Positions 21,940 to 33,361 are shown, numbered from the stretch's first letter. The stretch: DNA of 64,000 nucleotides from Triatoma infestans (GCA_011037195.1 JAAEAF010002782.1:1-64000), one strand, 5' to 3'. The notes: generated by a model not told the origin, from the sequence alone. Translations and numbers: made by a program.

Positions 21940-22139
21940 AGTAGGGCCCGGGTTCGAGTCCAGATTTGCTATCCTTAGATTTTTTTTTTTCCTGGACCCT
22001 CTACTGCTCACTGACTTTCCGATGATGGACAGTTGTCTATAGCGAGAGAGCACTGTTCGGAGGCCGGCAGTGCGCTGAGAAGGCTCCGGGCGCCAATGAC
22101 CTTAGATGTTGACGCGACTTAAATTAAAAAAAAAGAAAA
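21940..22139 (+). mobile_element. SINE, 5' decayed
   Basis: The B box (GGGTTCGAGTCC), body words GATGATGGACAGTTG and CAGTGCGCTGAGAAGG, the GATGTTGACGCG end and an A-rich tail (AAAAAAAAAGAAAAG) are present. The A-box end is not recognisable. Confidence 0.7.
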
Positions 22140-23060
22140 GAAAAGGTAGCTTAGGGCATTTACACTAGTCTTGGGTTCATAAGCAGGCCACTCCCTCCGA
22201 ACAGCTCATTGCTGTGGGCGATTCATCGCCCAGTTGGAGCGATGTCTCTTCCTTAGTCAAGCAAAACTTGCGATGACTACTGATTAGCCAGACACCCAAT
22301 TTCTGAGCCCTAAAATGCCCGTTCAACAGGCCTACCACAGCTCTCGTTATCTTTAAAGACGCACTTTTGCAGGTCTGGTAGGATAGAATGAAATATTTGA
22401 GTTACTATACCCGGTGACAAGTTGATTACAATTCTGCATCAGCTTAAAATTAATCTAGTTAGGCAGTGATGGCTTCAATTGCAACCTGACTATTGTAGTA
22501 TAAAACCATCCACCTATTGTGACGATTCCCGTTTAGAATCTCCTTATCTCAGTATATAATTGCCACGACTTCCGCTTGGAAAAATGTAGCATACCTGCGC
22601 CCAGACCCAGCCGGATATGAGATTTAAAGTTTGTGACTATAAATTCCGGGTCCAATTTTTCCCACATTTTTAAAGCTGGCGATCTACCACATAGAAATGC
22701 CCGATAACATGCTTCTCGAAAGCATCCCATTTTGATCTCGTATCTGTTAATGCGTTAAAAAAATTGTTCTCAGAATCGTGAATTGGAACCATAAGGATTC
22801 TTAGGCATATCCTGCACAAAGTTCGACTTCATTTCATCGTCATCTTTTGATAAGCATAAGATTTGTCGACTAATGTTTAACATAGCATCTGTTGAAGCTG
22901 ATCGGCAACTTTCCTAGCCTCATCTTGGATGTTGATTTGTAATGGTGGCAGGCAGAGTAAGACTTTAAAGCTACAGAAGCACTTTAGTTTCCTGCGCCTA
23001 GTTTTTGCTGTGTCTTACTCCAACAACCCGCCAACCCATAGGATAACGTAGCCTAACAAA
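22140..23060 (-). pseudogene. I-like non-LTR retrotransposon fragment: RT end and RNase H
   Basis: Minus-strand reading gives, from 23060 downwards, LPPLQINIQDEARKVADQLQQ, equivalent to the end of the RT in the copy at 41875-43260, then pieces of RNase H: GPGIYSHKL, FFQAEVVAIIYTE (catalytic Glu) and SQVAIEAITA. Multiple stops and frameshifts. It is the only minus-strand copy of this family in the window that keeps RT sequence. Confidence 0.65.
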
Positions 23061-23778
23061 ATAATTTTAGTAGGTGACACCTGATTTTTTACTGTTTCGA
23101 ATCTATCTAGTTAACTATACTATAATTAGAATTTTATCCATATATGTGGCTACCGATTTCATTCATATTGCCTGCAATGAGACAAAAACAATTAAGAATG
23201 ACTTCACAGCATTGTGGTGATTCCTGAGTTGGTGACCAATTCCGCGCTTTATTATTAACGAATCTTCAAAACCGGTTGTTACTGGAATCAGTGAATAGAG
23301 TATACAAGTAATGATTGTTTCGAACTTATAACGTATAAAAAAAAGAAAGTATTATATTCAAACATAAACTAGAAAGAATATTATATCACTAGATAAAAAT
23401 GTGTAGGCCTTCTTTTCTTCCTCTGTGTAATAATTTCAGGCGTGGCTTTTTTCTCACGCTTTGGTAATAATGTCTACCTTTTAACTTTTTAACAATGTTC
23501 TACAACTAAGTATATGTTCATTATTATATTTGTCACGTTGTAGTGTGTTTGTCTGTTTAGTAGGCTTTATGTTTGGGATTTATCCAGATTAATATAGTCC
23601 AGAGTTTAGTTACTGTTACTGTGATATGATTACTTAGCATGTATCAATTAGCATTTGTTAACGGCTTTTTTTTTTTTTTTTTTTTTTAATATAGCCTACT
23701 TTTTATATTAGACTAAATACGGCATAATTAGGCTAAAAACCCAAGTACGACTCATACAAGTTTAAAGAAAATCATTGT
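23061..23778. other. Unassigned non-coding stretch
   Basis: AT-rich with a T-tract at about 23668-23688. No gene or named repeat recognised. Confidence 0.35.
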
Positions 23779-23946
23779 TTGTTGTGGTGGTTGGTTCCGC
23801 AGAGCTGGAAGGGCATCAGAGACATTTTCCGTGGTAGCCTGCTTCGTTTTGTGGTCATCGACCGGTTTCGGGCGTTCGCCCATCTTCAGGATGCGTTTTT
23901 CAGACAGTGTGCCAACACAGACTCGTACAGAGACTTAGTTTCACAC
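23779..23946 (-). mobile_element. Hammerhead-bearing short repeat, single unit
   Basis: One full unit (about 170 bp) of the family seen at 35.5, 38.2, 44.4, 52.1 and 57.9 kb. In ribozyme sense (minus strand) it runs from the GTGTGAAACTAAGTC end, through the core at 23893-23856, to GGAACCAACCACCACAAC. This copy lacks the inverted second arm found in the others. Confidence 0.7.
23856..23893 (-). ncRNA. Candidate hammerhead ribozyme core
   Basis: On the minus strand: CATC, CTGAAGA, a GGGC-GAAC-GCCC hairpin (helix II), GAAA, CCGGTC, GATG. CTGAAGA and GAAA are the conserved hammerhead core boxes (CUGANGA, GAAA), and CATC/GATG can form a 4-bp helix I. Helix III would be only C-CG-G, as in the minimal hammerheads known from Penelope-like elements. 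Activity is untested. Confidence 0.5.
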
Positions 23947-24982
23947 TAACTGAGGTGTGTTTTTAAATACTAAACTCTTAAACTAGGTAAAGGGATGTGG
24001 CCAGATGGGTGGGAAAACACGTGTTTGGGTTGTTAAAGGGCAAATTCTTTTCTTACAGTGGACGCGGGGGTCTAATCTTTAAACTCTGTTGTTGGAGGGA
24101 GACTTACTTCACGATTAACTAACCAAAATATTAAGAATATACAAAAAATAAAAAATAAGATGCACAAAATAAATCTAAATAAAATTAAACAACGATTAAA
24201 CTAACATTTTAAAATTCATTCATTCGTTTAAAACTGAACGATTTTTTATATAATTAAATTAAGTTTTTCCAGTTCCAAAGAATTAAGAAATTCCAGTCAT
24301 TCTTTCACTTTTTCACGCAACCCTCACATCCTCGCAAGCATGTATACCTAATTATGTTTTCTTATATAATTAAGTTTTTTATTATGCATCCCACAAAGCA
24401 TGTCACATCATCACTCACATACATCATCCAAATACTCAATATAACATCATCCAACATATTTTTACTCAATAAAACATCCAAATATTTTTCACATACACAC
24501 GCTGGACGACCACTAGCCATGGTATAACAAACGGGAAGACCATAGTATAACCTACTCACTACAAATCTTCCTACACTCACATTTCTTATATTTGTGATTT
24601 ATATATTCATTCATGTTTCTTTATTTTTTTCATATTCTGATTCATTTAAAAAAGTATCAGAATAAATATAAATAAAAACTACGAAACATAATCAGAGTTT
24701 AATTTCAAATATTGTCTCAAGAACTTGTAGATTTGAATAACCGAACACTGCCTAATTAATTTGTAGAGCCAGTAGACTCATAAATTCTAAACATACCAGA
24801 AATAAATGACTCATAATATGAAAGAAATAAATCAGTGAATAAATTTAATACATATGAATGAATAAATATATCAGAAATAATAGAAATGACGAGAGTGGGA
24901 GTGAGCAGGTTAGTCCTGTAGTTAGTCGTCGTCCATCTTGGGGGCATGCTTGTGAACAATTACCTATGAAGATATATCAAAC
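23947..24982. other. Unassigned stretch
   Basis: AT-rich non-coding sequence with no recognised ORF homology. It lies between two hammerhead-like sequences, so it may be the body of a decayed Penelope-like element, but no RT or GIY-YIG words are visible. Confidence 0.3.
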
Positions 24983-25018
24983 CTGAAGAGGGCTCATTCG
25001 CAACATGAGCGAAACGTC
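24983..25018 (+). ncRNA. Candidate hammerhead-like core, second type
   Basis: CTGAAGA (24983-24989), a strong helix II GCTCAT/ATGAGC (24992-24997 with 25005-25010), then GAAAC-GTC. The GAAACGTC ending is the usual minimal Penelope-type arrangement. Helix I would need a 2-nt bulge (AAAC with GTTT), so pairing is weaker than for the 23.8-kb type. An AATAAA lies shortly downstream (about 25061). Confidence 0.5.
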
Positions 25019-25049
25019 CAGTTTTTAGCAAACCACTGGACGCGGTCTT

Positions 25050-25349
25050 CACCCGGAAACTCAATAAAGTGCTACTTCCTGTCGATCAATTTTGACCAAA
25101 AACCTTATTGTCGCGTCCAGTTAGTAGTGGACTAAAAAAAATACCAAGTTTTTAACTTTTTGTGATTATTCCGTTTTTTTGTCTTATGCTGGCCCTACCA
25201 TCACACTCACACACAAACATTTTTTTTCTAAAAAACCACTTTTTCAGACCCAAGAGACCTCGAAATATGTATTTCCGGTGAAAACTCGAATTTTGAAAAA
25301 TTTGACAGAATCATAGCATTTTCTCCTACTATAGGAGTAAGAGAAAGTA
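25050..25349 (+). mobile_element. HINE-like subfamily B, partial
   Basis: Starts inside the core (TGCTACTTCCTGTCGATC, AAACCTTATTGTCGCG) and runs to an intact end, CCTACTATAGGAGTAAGAG. A separate 5'-end remnant, CTGGTGTGAAACAAATCACAC, follows at about 25360. Confidence 0.65.
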
Positions 25350-25769
25350 AAAATGCAAAACTGGTGTGAAACAAATCACACGGCTTCTTCTTATTTACGT
25401 ATATAAGTTTATTTGACAAATTTGCTTTAAACTTACAATGTTTACTAAAGTTGGGCCGGATATTACGTACTAATAAAGGAAATACGGGTTATACTTGTTT
25501 ATCTGAATGTAAGCCTACGACTGATAGAAATCATAGATGTATCAGTTTTGATTGAAACATTTGTCTGAAAAAAATTATTTCAATTGGTTTTGATCAATCT
25601 GAGACATTAAAATTCAAATTGTTTGATCAATATTGACTCTCTGCAATAATTATTCTTTACGTACCTCCTCGGTTGGTAGGTTGGTACTTGTCCCCCCGCC
25701 CCTTGTATATGTATGTTAAGACATATTATCAGAATTTGAAATTTAATGAAAATTTGTCTTTTTATGTAT
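25350..25769. other. Decayed repeat stretch
   Basis: Beyond the 5'-end remnant at about 25360 the sequence fades into unassignable AT-rich DNA. Confidence 0.35.
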
Positions 25770-25774
25770 AACTG

Positions 25775-26096
25775 TATAATGGGGTTTTTGAGGAGAGAAA
25801 TTAGGTTTGATTAAATGAACGAGATATGCTGACACTAATATAATGTAGCTAAGTTTACACTAACTGCACTGGACTTTATAATGAAAATGATAGAATGAAT
25901 GGTGTACAGATATGACACGATACAACGACTGGTGTACAGTTGTTGTATATGATAGATCTTTTACATAGAATCCCACTGGCTTATATACCCAGATTCTCCC
26001 ACTCTAGCCTGCCTAAGTCAGAGAGTAGTCTCTGTTAACCAGAGAGGGCCTCTCTTCTCTCTGCTGTGGTTGCATTATCTTTGCGGTACTATTACA
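25775..26096 (-). mobile_element. Solo LTR (family 2, copy B), 322 bp
   Basis: Same ends as copy A (minus strand TGTAATAG ... CCATTATA). Flanked by the 5-bp duplication AACTG (25770-25774, 26097-26101). TATATAAG at 25987-25980. Closely similar to copy A along the full length, with one longer deletion difference near 25895. Confidence 0.85.
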
Positions 26097-26101
26097 AACT
26101 G

Positions 26102-27240
26102 TATTAAGAGAATTAAGATTAAGCTCCGATCAAGCTGAATAGGCCGAGTGTTAAATATTCTATTTTTTTTGTAAAGCACAGGGTATCCTAAGGGGACTAG
26201 ATGCACTTAACCTCAAGGGCCCATAGTCCTTCCCGAAATATAACCTTCATCTCACTTACATTGGAACAACATGGATAAAAAGAAGACGAAAGAAATGGAG
26301 TTAAGATTAACATCTTCAATTCACGGTCCACCACAACTCGCAGTGATGGACGTGAGATCTAAAAAAATTGATGGGTTTTCACTTTCCCAAATTGATGATT
26401 GTGAAAGTTCCCACAGTGTAGATCTGAACGCTTCCAAGGAATTCGAAAAAAAGAATCTCAGAAGTTGTGTAACTAGCTTGGGATTATGAAAGAAACAGAT
26501 ACAATACCCGGTTGGCGTCAGGATAGGCTTGATGTTGTAAGATATCTTTGATTTCCAGTTTGGCAATAAGAAATACTGGGCTAAACTTTAAAAATTCGAC
26601 AAAATAACCACATAGAGGATCTGCTGAGTGTGTCCACTTTGTGGTTTTCATAAGGAGGCAGTTCCGTTTCCATCAGATTTCCTCCTTATGAGCTCACGTT
26701 TCTTTCCCCCCCCAGAAAGAATTTCATAACGTCACGTGAGCATCCAAGAATAAACCTGGAATGTCTCAGCACCATCACACTGCCCCTGTACTGGGGAGTA
26801 GGTGCTTTATATTATGAGCCACTTTTCCCAATGATCTCATAAGCAGTTAAGGAACAGTAAAACTTACCACTGACCTTTAGATTCCAAAGCCATTTCCTTT
26901 CCTCGCCTATAACAGTAAGAAATTTTGTTAAACACTTCCAAACTTTAGTCGAAGATCAGAAGTTGTCGTACCCGCAAGGAATTATGATGGTTTTTTTCAC
27001 CTCCCTTTTGGAAAAAGATTATGTTATGCCCACAGTCCAGAGAATCTCCTTGGTTGGGAATAATTATTTGGTGAGCAATTTGTGAGTTCAATTTGGAGTA
27101 GGAATAGGCAAGATACCACGTGGAACTAGTCCTTTAGTCGCCTCTTACGACATCCTGGGCGGAAGCAGGCTTATCTAAACCCCCCGGGACCTGCAGGAGC
27201 ACAAGTGTTAAATAAATAATGAAATTTAATATAAAGAAAG
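26102..27240. other. Unassigned G+C-richer stretch
   Basis: A 72-codon frame (26271-26489, MDKKKTKEMELRL...) has no motif that I recognise. An inverted pair ATAAGGAGG / CCTCCTTAT spans 26650-26694. The end around 27130-27195 (GTCGCCTCTTACGACATCC ... CCCCCCGGGACC) looks like the terminus of a dispersed repeat. I cannot name the element. Confidence 0.35.
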
Positions 27241-28766
27241 CATATTGAACCTTTTAACTATTTTTTTTAAAATTCATTTTTTTTTATATAATTAGTTGGT
27301 AAAGTCAAAAGTGATCTAGAAATTTTAGCACTAATCCTATTATAAGTTCATCACGCTGTAGATACACATACGTACAAATAGTTTATACATACATAAAGCT
27401 CAACTTAGTTAATAAACAAAAAGTTGCAATTATTCAATTAGTGAATTCTCTAACTGGAATATATACCAGTATTTCTTAATGAATGAATGAAGTTGGGCTG
27501 TCCTAGGATATGGGTGAAACACTTTTAATATTGTTGTCTGTTTGTATGTATATGTGTGTGTGTGTGTGTGTTGTTTGTTGTTTAATTTATTTTGAAGGTT
27601 TTTTAGTTGTGTGTGTGCTGTTGTCGAGTAAAGCCCCATTTCCAAGTCTCAGGCAAGTTTTATGTGTGTGGAAAACGCCTAACTAAGGTGGAAAGCGCTT
27701 GATTAACTTACTTCACACACACTTTCCTCTCCTGAAGGTAATTCCCTTTTAGAGAGCTAGAGAGAGAGATGGCTGTATGGATGATTTTCCATCCTTTTTT
27801 ACTAATTTGCTAATCAATGACGTAATTAACCATAGTCCTTCTGTTCACCTGCCTGTTTTTTTTTTTTTTTTTTACACAATCTACTTCTTCTTTAAGGCAT
27901 TTCATGAATATTTCTTCATTTTTAGCTCCAGCAGTTTCTTCATATTGCTGCCAAGTTGTGAGATTAAAATTTTTTTTTAATTTTCATTCCAGCTTTTGTT
28001 TTATATGTAAAATGAAAATATATTTTCAAGTGGAAAATTTTTAGATAATAATTGTTTACCTAATTTAAACTCAAGGATACATGTATTAGTTTCGGAAAAT
28101 TCGTGCATATGTATTTTCACAAACAATTTAATAATTTCTTGCACTTTTTCTTAAATTTTTGTTTTAAATGTATGCTCCCCGTCGAATAGCATATTACAAT
28201 AGCATGACTACAAAATGATTATTATTATTTTTAAAATGTAATCAACAAAATGACTTTCTTGTTTTCTTTCTTCGGAGATTGGTCTCTCCAGAATTGACCT
28301 CTTGATTACAATTTAACTTTAAGAATAACTGATGACGACAGGCTTTTCTAAACCCATCAAAAATATTTTTTTTTTGGAAAAATGTTTCGGTTAAAAGTGA
28401 TACAGTTTTATCTGGGCAATTAACATTCCAAGCTAATGTAAGAAGGAGTGAATTAGAGAGAAGGTATTTAGATAAGATAGAAACACTGTACAGTAAATAG
28501 AACACTGTATAGTAAATAGAACATAAACTGCAAGGACTTTACTACAGTTAAATAGAAGTTAGGTTGCGAGAAAATAATAATAAGGAGAGACAGACTGGCT
28601 GAGTAATTAGAAAGTAAATAGGTTGCTGACTGGTTGTCTGTTGTAAAAACTCTCCTTAACTGTTCTTCTGTAGCTTTTTATATATGAATAAGAATTCTCT
28701 CTCCCTAGTCTTGCCTTGGTGGGGAGTTAACTAATAATTGATTCAATTAGTGTTGATTCTTCGCTC
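27241..28766. other. AT-rich stretch, no gene recognised
   Basis: Contains (GT)n near 27550-27572 and T-tracts. An 87-codon minus-strand frame at 28505-28242 starts MFYLLYSVSILSKYLL, with no family match I can defend. Confidence 0.35.
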
Positions 28767-28912
28767 TTCGGATCCTTTTTTTTTTTTTTTAAATACTTTT
28801 ATTGATATTTACAACTGTATGTATAATGCAATAAGCAAAAGTGATTATAGAAAATAAAGACATGTGCACTTGTGAGGGACATTATTCGATAATAATGTCC
28901 CTAGTTGTTTAA

Positions 28913-29640
28913 TTAGGCAGTTTGATGTTGGAAAAGTAAATCTCGCGGCCACAGGCGTTTCAGTCGGCGGGGAGGACTACCTAGAATGTGGGCAAAGGTC
29001 AGTTGTAGGACAAGAGGGTTAGGATGAAGGAGGAGAGATTCATGGAATTTTGTGTAACAGGAAGATATCATTTCTGAGATGAAAGGGATTTTTAGGTCAT
29101 TGTATAAGGTCAGGTGGGATACGTAGTATAGAGCTTGGGTGATTTTGCGGAGGATTTTTGAATTGGAGGGACTGGATTCTTTTTGAATGGGTTCGCAACA
29201 CCGTAAGTCCAAATTGGTCGTAAAATTTGTTTTGTATATAAGTACTTTGTTGTCTAATGATAGTTTGGAACGTTTGTCTAGTAGTCTAAGAAGAAGTCTG
29301 TATCGAGTGTTTAGCTCTTGTCGTTTAAGTCTAGTATGTGGGGTCCACTTGAGTCTTTTATCCAAGTAGATACCTCCTGGATATTTCACGGTGTCTGCAA
29401 CAGGGATGGGAGTGTTATTATAATATAGGAAGGACAAGTTCCTCGGCGGAGTGTAAACGTTACATTGGAGCTTTTACTCTCATTAATTTTAATATTCCAT
29501 TGTTTGCACCAAAATTCTACTTTCTTTAAGTGATTTTGGATGTTGTGGATGACGGATTGTGGATCTGGATCGGAAGAAAGGAAAGCTGCTGCTGTCATCT
29601 GCAAATGAGGCGCTGATTGTGTGTGAGGATTGCGGAATAT
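28913..29640 (-). pseudogene. Jockey-like RT, C-terminal half
   Basis: The longest open piece (174 codons from 29437) includes VKYPGGIYLDKRLKWTPH, equivalent to the YLG-LD-K-W block after the RT catalytic site, and ends near the element 3' UTR. The upstream piece (29604-29386) carries [19 protein letters not shown], the W..-N-KT/S-K block. A frameshift separates the two. Its FADD motif is at about 29612-29601. Confidence 0.8.
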
Positions 29641-29733
29641 CGGATGTGTAGAGGGTGTAAAGCAGAGGACCTAGAATACGTCCTTGCGGTACTCCGGCTC
29701 TCGCGAGGAAACTTCAGGTAACTTAAAGCCATG

Positions 29734-30349
29734 GGTGCCGGGGCATGTTGGCATTGAAGGGAATGAGATGACCGACGCCCTGGCCAAGGTAGGCGCTACG
29801 ACCCCGCTCCTAGGGCCGGAATCTTTTTGTGTCTGTTAGAGGAACTTAGGAAGGCGGAGGAGACGAGGAGATCTCAACTCTGGTACTCCCTCTCCGGTTT
29901 GCGGCAGGCCAAGATCTGCTTGGGAAATTATAACCAACGCAGATCGGAGGCCTGCATCGGATTGAGCAAGAACAAGCTCCGCGTTCTTACGGGTTTGCTC
30001 ACGGGGCATTGCCGACTTAGAGGACACCTCGTGAAGCTGGGTTTGGAAAGTGACAGCTCATGCAGATTCTGTGGGGAGCATTACATCTTCTAACAGACTG
30101 CGAGGCTGCCACTCAGAGAAGATTCAAGAACCTGGGTAGCTACCAAGTGGAGGAGGAGGTATACCCTCTCTAGAGCCTGTCAGGGTACTGGGATTCCTCA
30201 GGGATCTCAACCTGATGGAGGTTTTGTAGAACGGATGTTCAGCTGGGACATCTGCTCGGGTGCTGTGGGTAAGATTGCGGCACCCAGGTGCACAGCACAA
30301 TAGACCGGAAAAGGTCGCAGTGCATTGGTCCCCCCTTCAAAAAAAAAAA
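29734..30349 (+). mobile_element. I-like non-LTR element, 616-bp truncated copy nested in Jockey-like element
   Basis: Inserted with a 13-bp target duplication, acttaaagccatg at 29721-29733 and acttagagccatg at 30350-30362 (one mismatch), and an A-tail. It begins at the RNase H motif WVPGHVGIEGNEMTDALAK. After a frameshift it continues LEELRKAEETRRSQLWYSLSG, LLTGHCRLRGHLVKLGLE and CRFCGE, the start of the terminal Cys-Cys-His-Cys motif. The upstream RT is absent. The opposite orientation to its host and shared duplication date it as the younger insertion. Confidence 0.85.
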
Positions 30350-30569
30350 ACTTAGAGCCATGTCTGACTCCGGAAGTAGAGCCATGCTCTGGATCCGGAA
30401 GTATCGCACTGTAAGGTAGGATTTTAGGATTAAGTAATATGTGGAGGGAAGGATTTCCTTGAGCTTGAAGAGCAAGCCCGTGTGCCAAACCCGATCGAAT
30501 GACTGGCAGACATCGAGAAAGACTGCCGAGCAGTTCTCCCCCCCCGCTCAAGGCTGCAGGATATGTTAT

Positions 30570-31709
30570 CTACAATGCGGTGAACCTGCTGAATGGTGCT
30601 GTGATGACCTCCAAACCGAACTGGTAATTGGGTAGGTGTGGTTCTATTAAAGGGAGAAGGCATTTGAGGAAAAGTCGTTCGAATATTTTGGAGAGAAATG
30701 GAAGAAGACTTATCGGCCTATAGGAGGAAGGTAAGTGTTGAGGTTTCATTGGTTTCGGAGTCATGATTATTATAGAAAATTTCCAGAGTAATGGGAAATA
30801 GGTAGTGCGGAGCATAGAATTAAATAAGGAATATTTGTGCTTTTTTAGGAAGATGTAATAAGATTACAGGTTGGATAAGATCATAAACCGGAGACTTTTT
30901 GAGAGGGAGTTGTTTTATAGCTTTAAAAACTTCGGAAGGAGTGAAGGATTTAGGTGGGAGAGAGAGAGAGAGGAAGAGAGGAGTCTAGAGAGTCGTTTAC
31001 CCTCATTTCGTGATCTGTGTCGTATAAGTCAGGGTGAGGTGAAAATACCGTTTGTAAATAAGAATGCAAAAGATGCTGTACTCTGTCAGAATCAGACACT
31101 GCCCGGGTCCCATCGTCAGGGGACTGGATATATTTTTATAAGAAAGTATTTTACGGGTGGCATTCCAGAGAGAGTTGTCCTTGTTGGTCAGTCTAGTGGT
31201 GTACTGTACGAACTGTAGCTCTCTTAATTCTTTAAGTTGTGTTTTTAGTTGGGTATTGAGTTTGTTGAAGTTACGTTTGTCTGATGGTAGTCTTGAATGT
31301 TGCCATCTGGCGCGGGCTCGTCGTTTTTCTGCTAATAGTTGCCTTATGGCAGATGGTATTATTTGTTTGTTTTGTTATTTGACGTTGTTTAGTTGGTAGT
31401 GTTGATGTCATTACTGCCTCTTGTATAATGGTTGTAAATCTTCAACAACATTATCGATTTCACTCGGCGTTTTTAGTGGGTTATGTAGTTGTATCTTGTC
31501 GTCTAATTGTTGTCTAAACAAGTCCCAGTCTATAGTGTCTAAAGGTTAGCATTTGGGTATCGATTGAGTGTCAAGAGTTAAAAGAACCGGGCCATGATCA
31601 GAGGAGAGATCATTTAGGGTCTGGATTTCAATAGAAAGAGAGAGGAAATTCTGGGAATGGTCACAAATATGTCCAATATGTTCTGATGGATTCTATGAAT
31701 CTTTAATGA
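30570..31709 (-). pseudogene. Jockey-like RT, N-terminal half and endonuclease-RT linker
   Basis: Minus strand from 31709: decayed linker, then KQLLAEKRRARARWQ, LKTQLKELRELQFVQYT and, further on, FPLLWKFSIIIMTPKP, SSYRPISLLPFLSKIFERL and NYQFG. These are RT blocks 0-2 of Jockey-group LINEs. Stops and small indels split it. The endonuclease is missing because of 5' truncation. Confidence 0.75.
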
Positions 31710-31718
31710 TTCGGATCC

Positions 31719-32800
31719 CATTACACTTTGTTATAGTCGTTATATTAGTTTCCGAGACAATTCCAAATATTTCACAAACCTTTTCTATAAAATCGCACTT
31801 TAGATCGCACCGATTTTGTACAAATTTCGAATTCTACAAAGATTCTAATGTATATTAAGATTATATAGGTGTTAAAACCGCTTATCATACTCAAGTTGTA
31901 CTTTAGAGGAAGGCCTATTAACTAATGTTTGACATAGCATTATAAAGCCAATAAATCTATACATCATGACCTGATATAATCATAATAAAGGAAGTAGCTA
32001 GCTAGCTCATTCTTTTTATAATAACTAGGTGACATAAACAATTGGCAATAGAAAAATATCTCTCTATCTGGTTATCTAGCGGTAGCATTATAATATATGT
32101 TTTATCCATTATCGATACCTCATACTGTTCATAAAAAAAATACTGTTATTGATACTGTACAAGAGTTTCAATCTGTAATCAATTTTATTATTACTTGTTT
32201 TAAATTTTTCTAAAACTTTTTTTAAGAAAAAGATATTTTATTTGAACTCAGAATGTTTTCAATATATAATTAATTGTTTGTAATATTTTAAAACGTGGAA
32301 CCATACATTTTATTGAACTAGCATTATGGGGGGAAGCTAATGAACTCCACTAAATATCTCTAATAATAGTTTCCCCTCCCTCCCAAAGTCAAGAAAACCT
32401 TTGGAGCCATTTTCTAGAAATCTTAAAATATTGAACATATTTTCTTTAAGTAATATGGTATTTCTAGCTGAATTTTTTTTAAAATATTTTTTATCGTGCT
32501 TAATATAGTGACAAAGTAGACGAATTTAGATTTCATTCTTTTCTCACATATTAAGTGAGAAAAATAAACATTAAGTCAATGTTTATCTTCAAAAAAAAAT
32601 ATTTTCAATAGACAAAAGTATCTATCGATTAAAAAATAGCTACTTTATTGTTGAACCTGTTTTCTCGCTATCACATTAAAAATTACATAATAATTGTAAT
32701 TTAGTTGGGTGAAATGCAAATTTTTTAAAGGATAAGATTTTTAACGGTGGTGGAATAAATAATAGTTGTATTCCTAAAAAACACAATCATAAGATTAGAT
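31719..32800. other. AT-rich stretch, old repeat traces
   Basis: Words like GGAGCCATTTTCTAGAAATC (about 32405) hint at very old HINE-like cores. No gene. Confidence 0.35.
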
Positions 32801-32805
32801 TAGAT

Positions 32806-33361
32806 TGACAGACGGGGAGGGCGAGCCTCATTCCACTGCGATCTACACTATGAGGTCTATTGTGGATCCCCTTAAATCATAGCACATCCTTCAGCTTCGC
32901 CCTCTTAATCAGGCCTAGCAAAGCTGAGAGTGGTTCCGTCATGAAGCTTGTAGCAGCTTCGGGATTGCTTGTCCCCAGTTGAAGTAACCTTGTCCTCATC
33001 AGGCCGGCACATTCACAAAGAATGTGCATCGGGGTTTCCTCTTTGGTCCTACCGCAGAATCGGCATACCGCATTATCTGACAGTAGTAGCTGGTGCATGT
33101 GCCTATTCAGCCTACAATGCCCTGTGTTAGTAGGCCCCACTTAGCCTTATATCCCTTCGGTTATGGCTCAGTAGGTCCCTACTAAACTAAGGTAAATGTC
33201 TTTTAATAAAGAATTTAGCCTGCCCTCTGCCTCGGTGTTCTTTCCCACAAGCACAGACGCTTGTCTTTTATCCGTTCCTTGATAGAAGCTTGAATCAGGC
33301 TTCTGAGCAATCCACAGAAGGGTTCAAGGCCTATAAAGGGATCCTTCTAGCCCTCCCTCGC
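32806..33361 (-). pseudogene. I-like non-LTR element, 3' fragment
   Basis: Minus strand starts near the RNase H end (LAREGGLEGSLYRP) and includes GLEPFCGLLRSLIQASIKERI. After frameshifts it reads TGHCRLNRHMHQLLLSDNAVCRFCGRTKEETPMHILCECAGL, the Cys-x2-Cys...His-x4-Cys motif. The 3' tail is a TAATC microsatellite (about 32793-32806), like that of the 60.3-kb copy. Confidence 0.75.

Larger units (their letters stand above)
28776..31709 (-). mobile_element. Jockey-like non-LTR retrotransposon, 5'-truncated, interrupted
   Basis: Bounded by a perfect 9-bp duplication TTCGGATCC (28767-28775, 31710-31718), with a poly(T) at 28776-28790 that is the poly(A) tail of a minus-strand element. Minus-strand translation, in pieces: EKRRARARWQ and SDKRNFNKLNTQLK (between endonuclease and RT), then RT words [44 protein letters not shown] and ASFADDSSS (the FADD catalytic motif). 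The C-terminal region follows at about 29437-28913 (VKYPGGIYLDKRLKW, LLDKRSKLSLDNKVLIYKT, FLSEM-like words). Several frameshifts make it a dead copy. It is split by the I-like insertion at 29734-30349. Confidence 0.85.

Noticed and set aside
26271..26489. 72-codon frame MDKKKTKEMELRL...
   Set aside because: Plausible composition, but no recognised domain, splice context or conservation evidence.
28242..28505. 87-codon minus-strand frame with a hydrophobic start
   Set aside because: Looks like a signal peptide at first glance, but the remainder has no family features and the flanks are AT-rich non-coding DNA.
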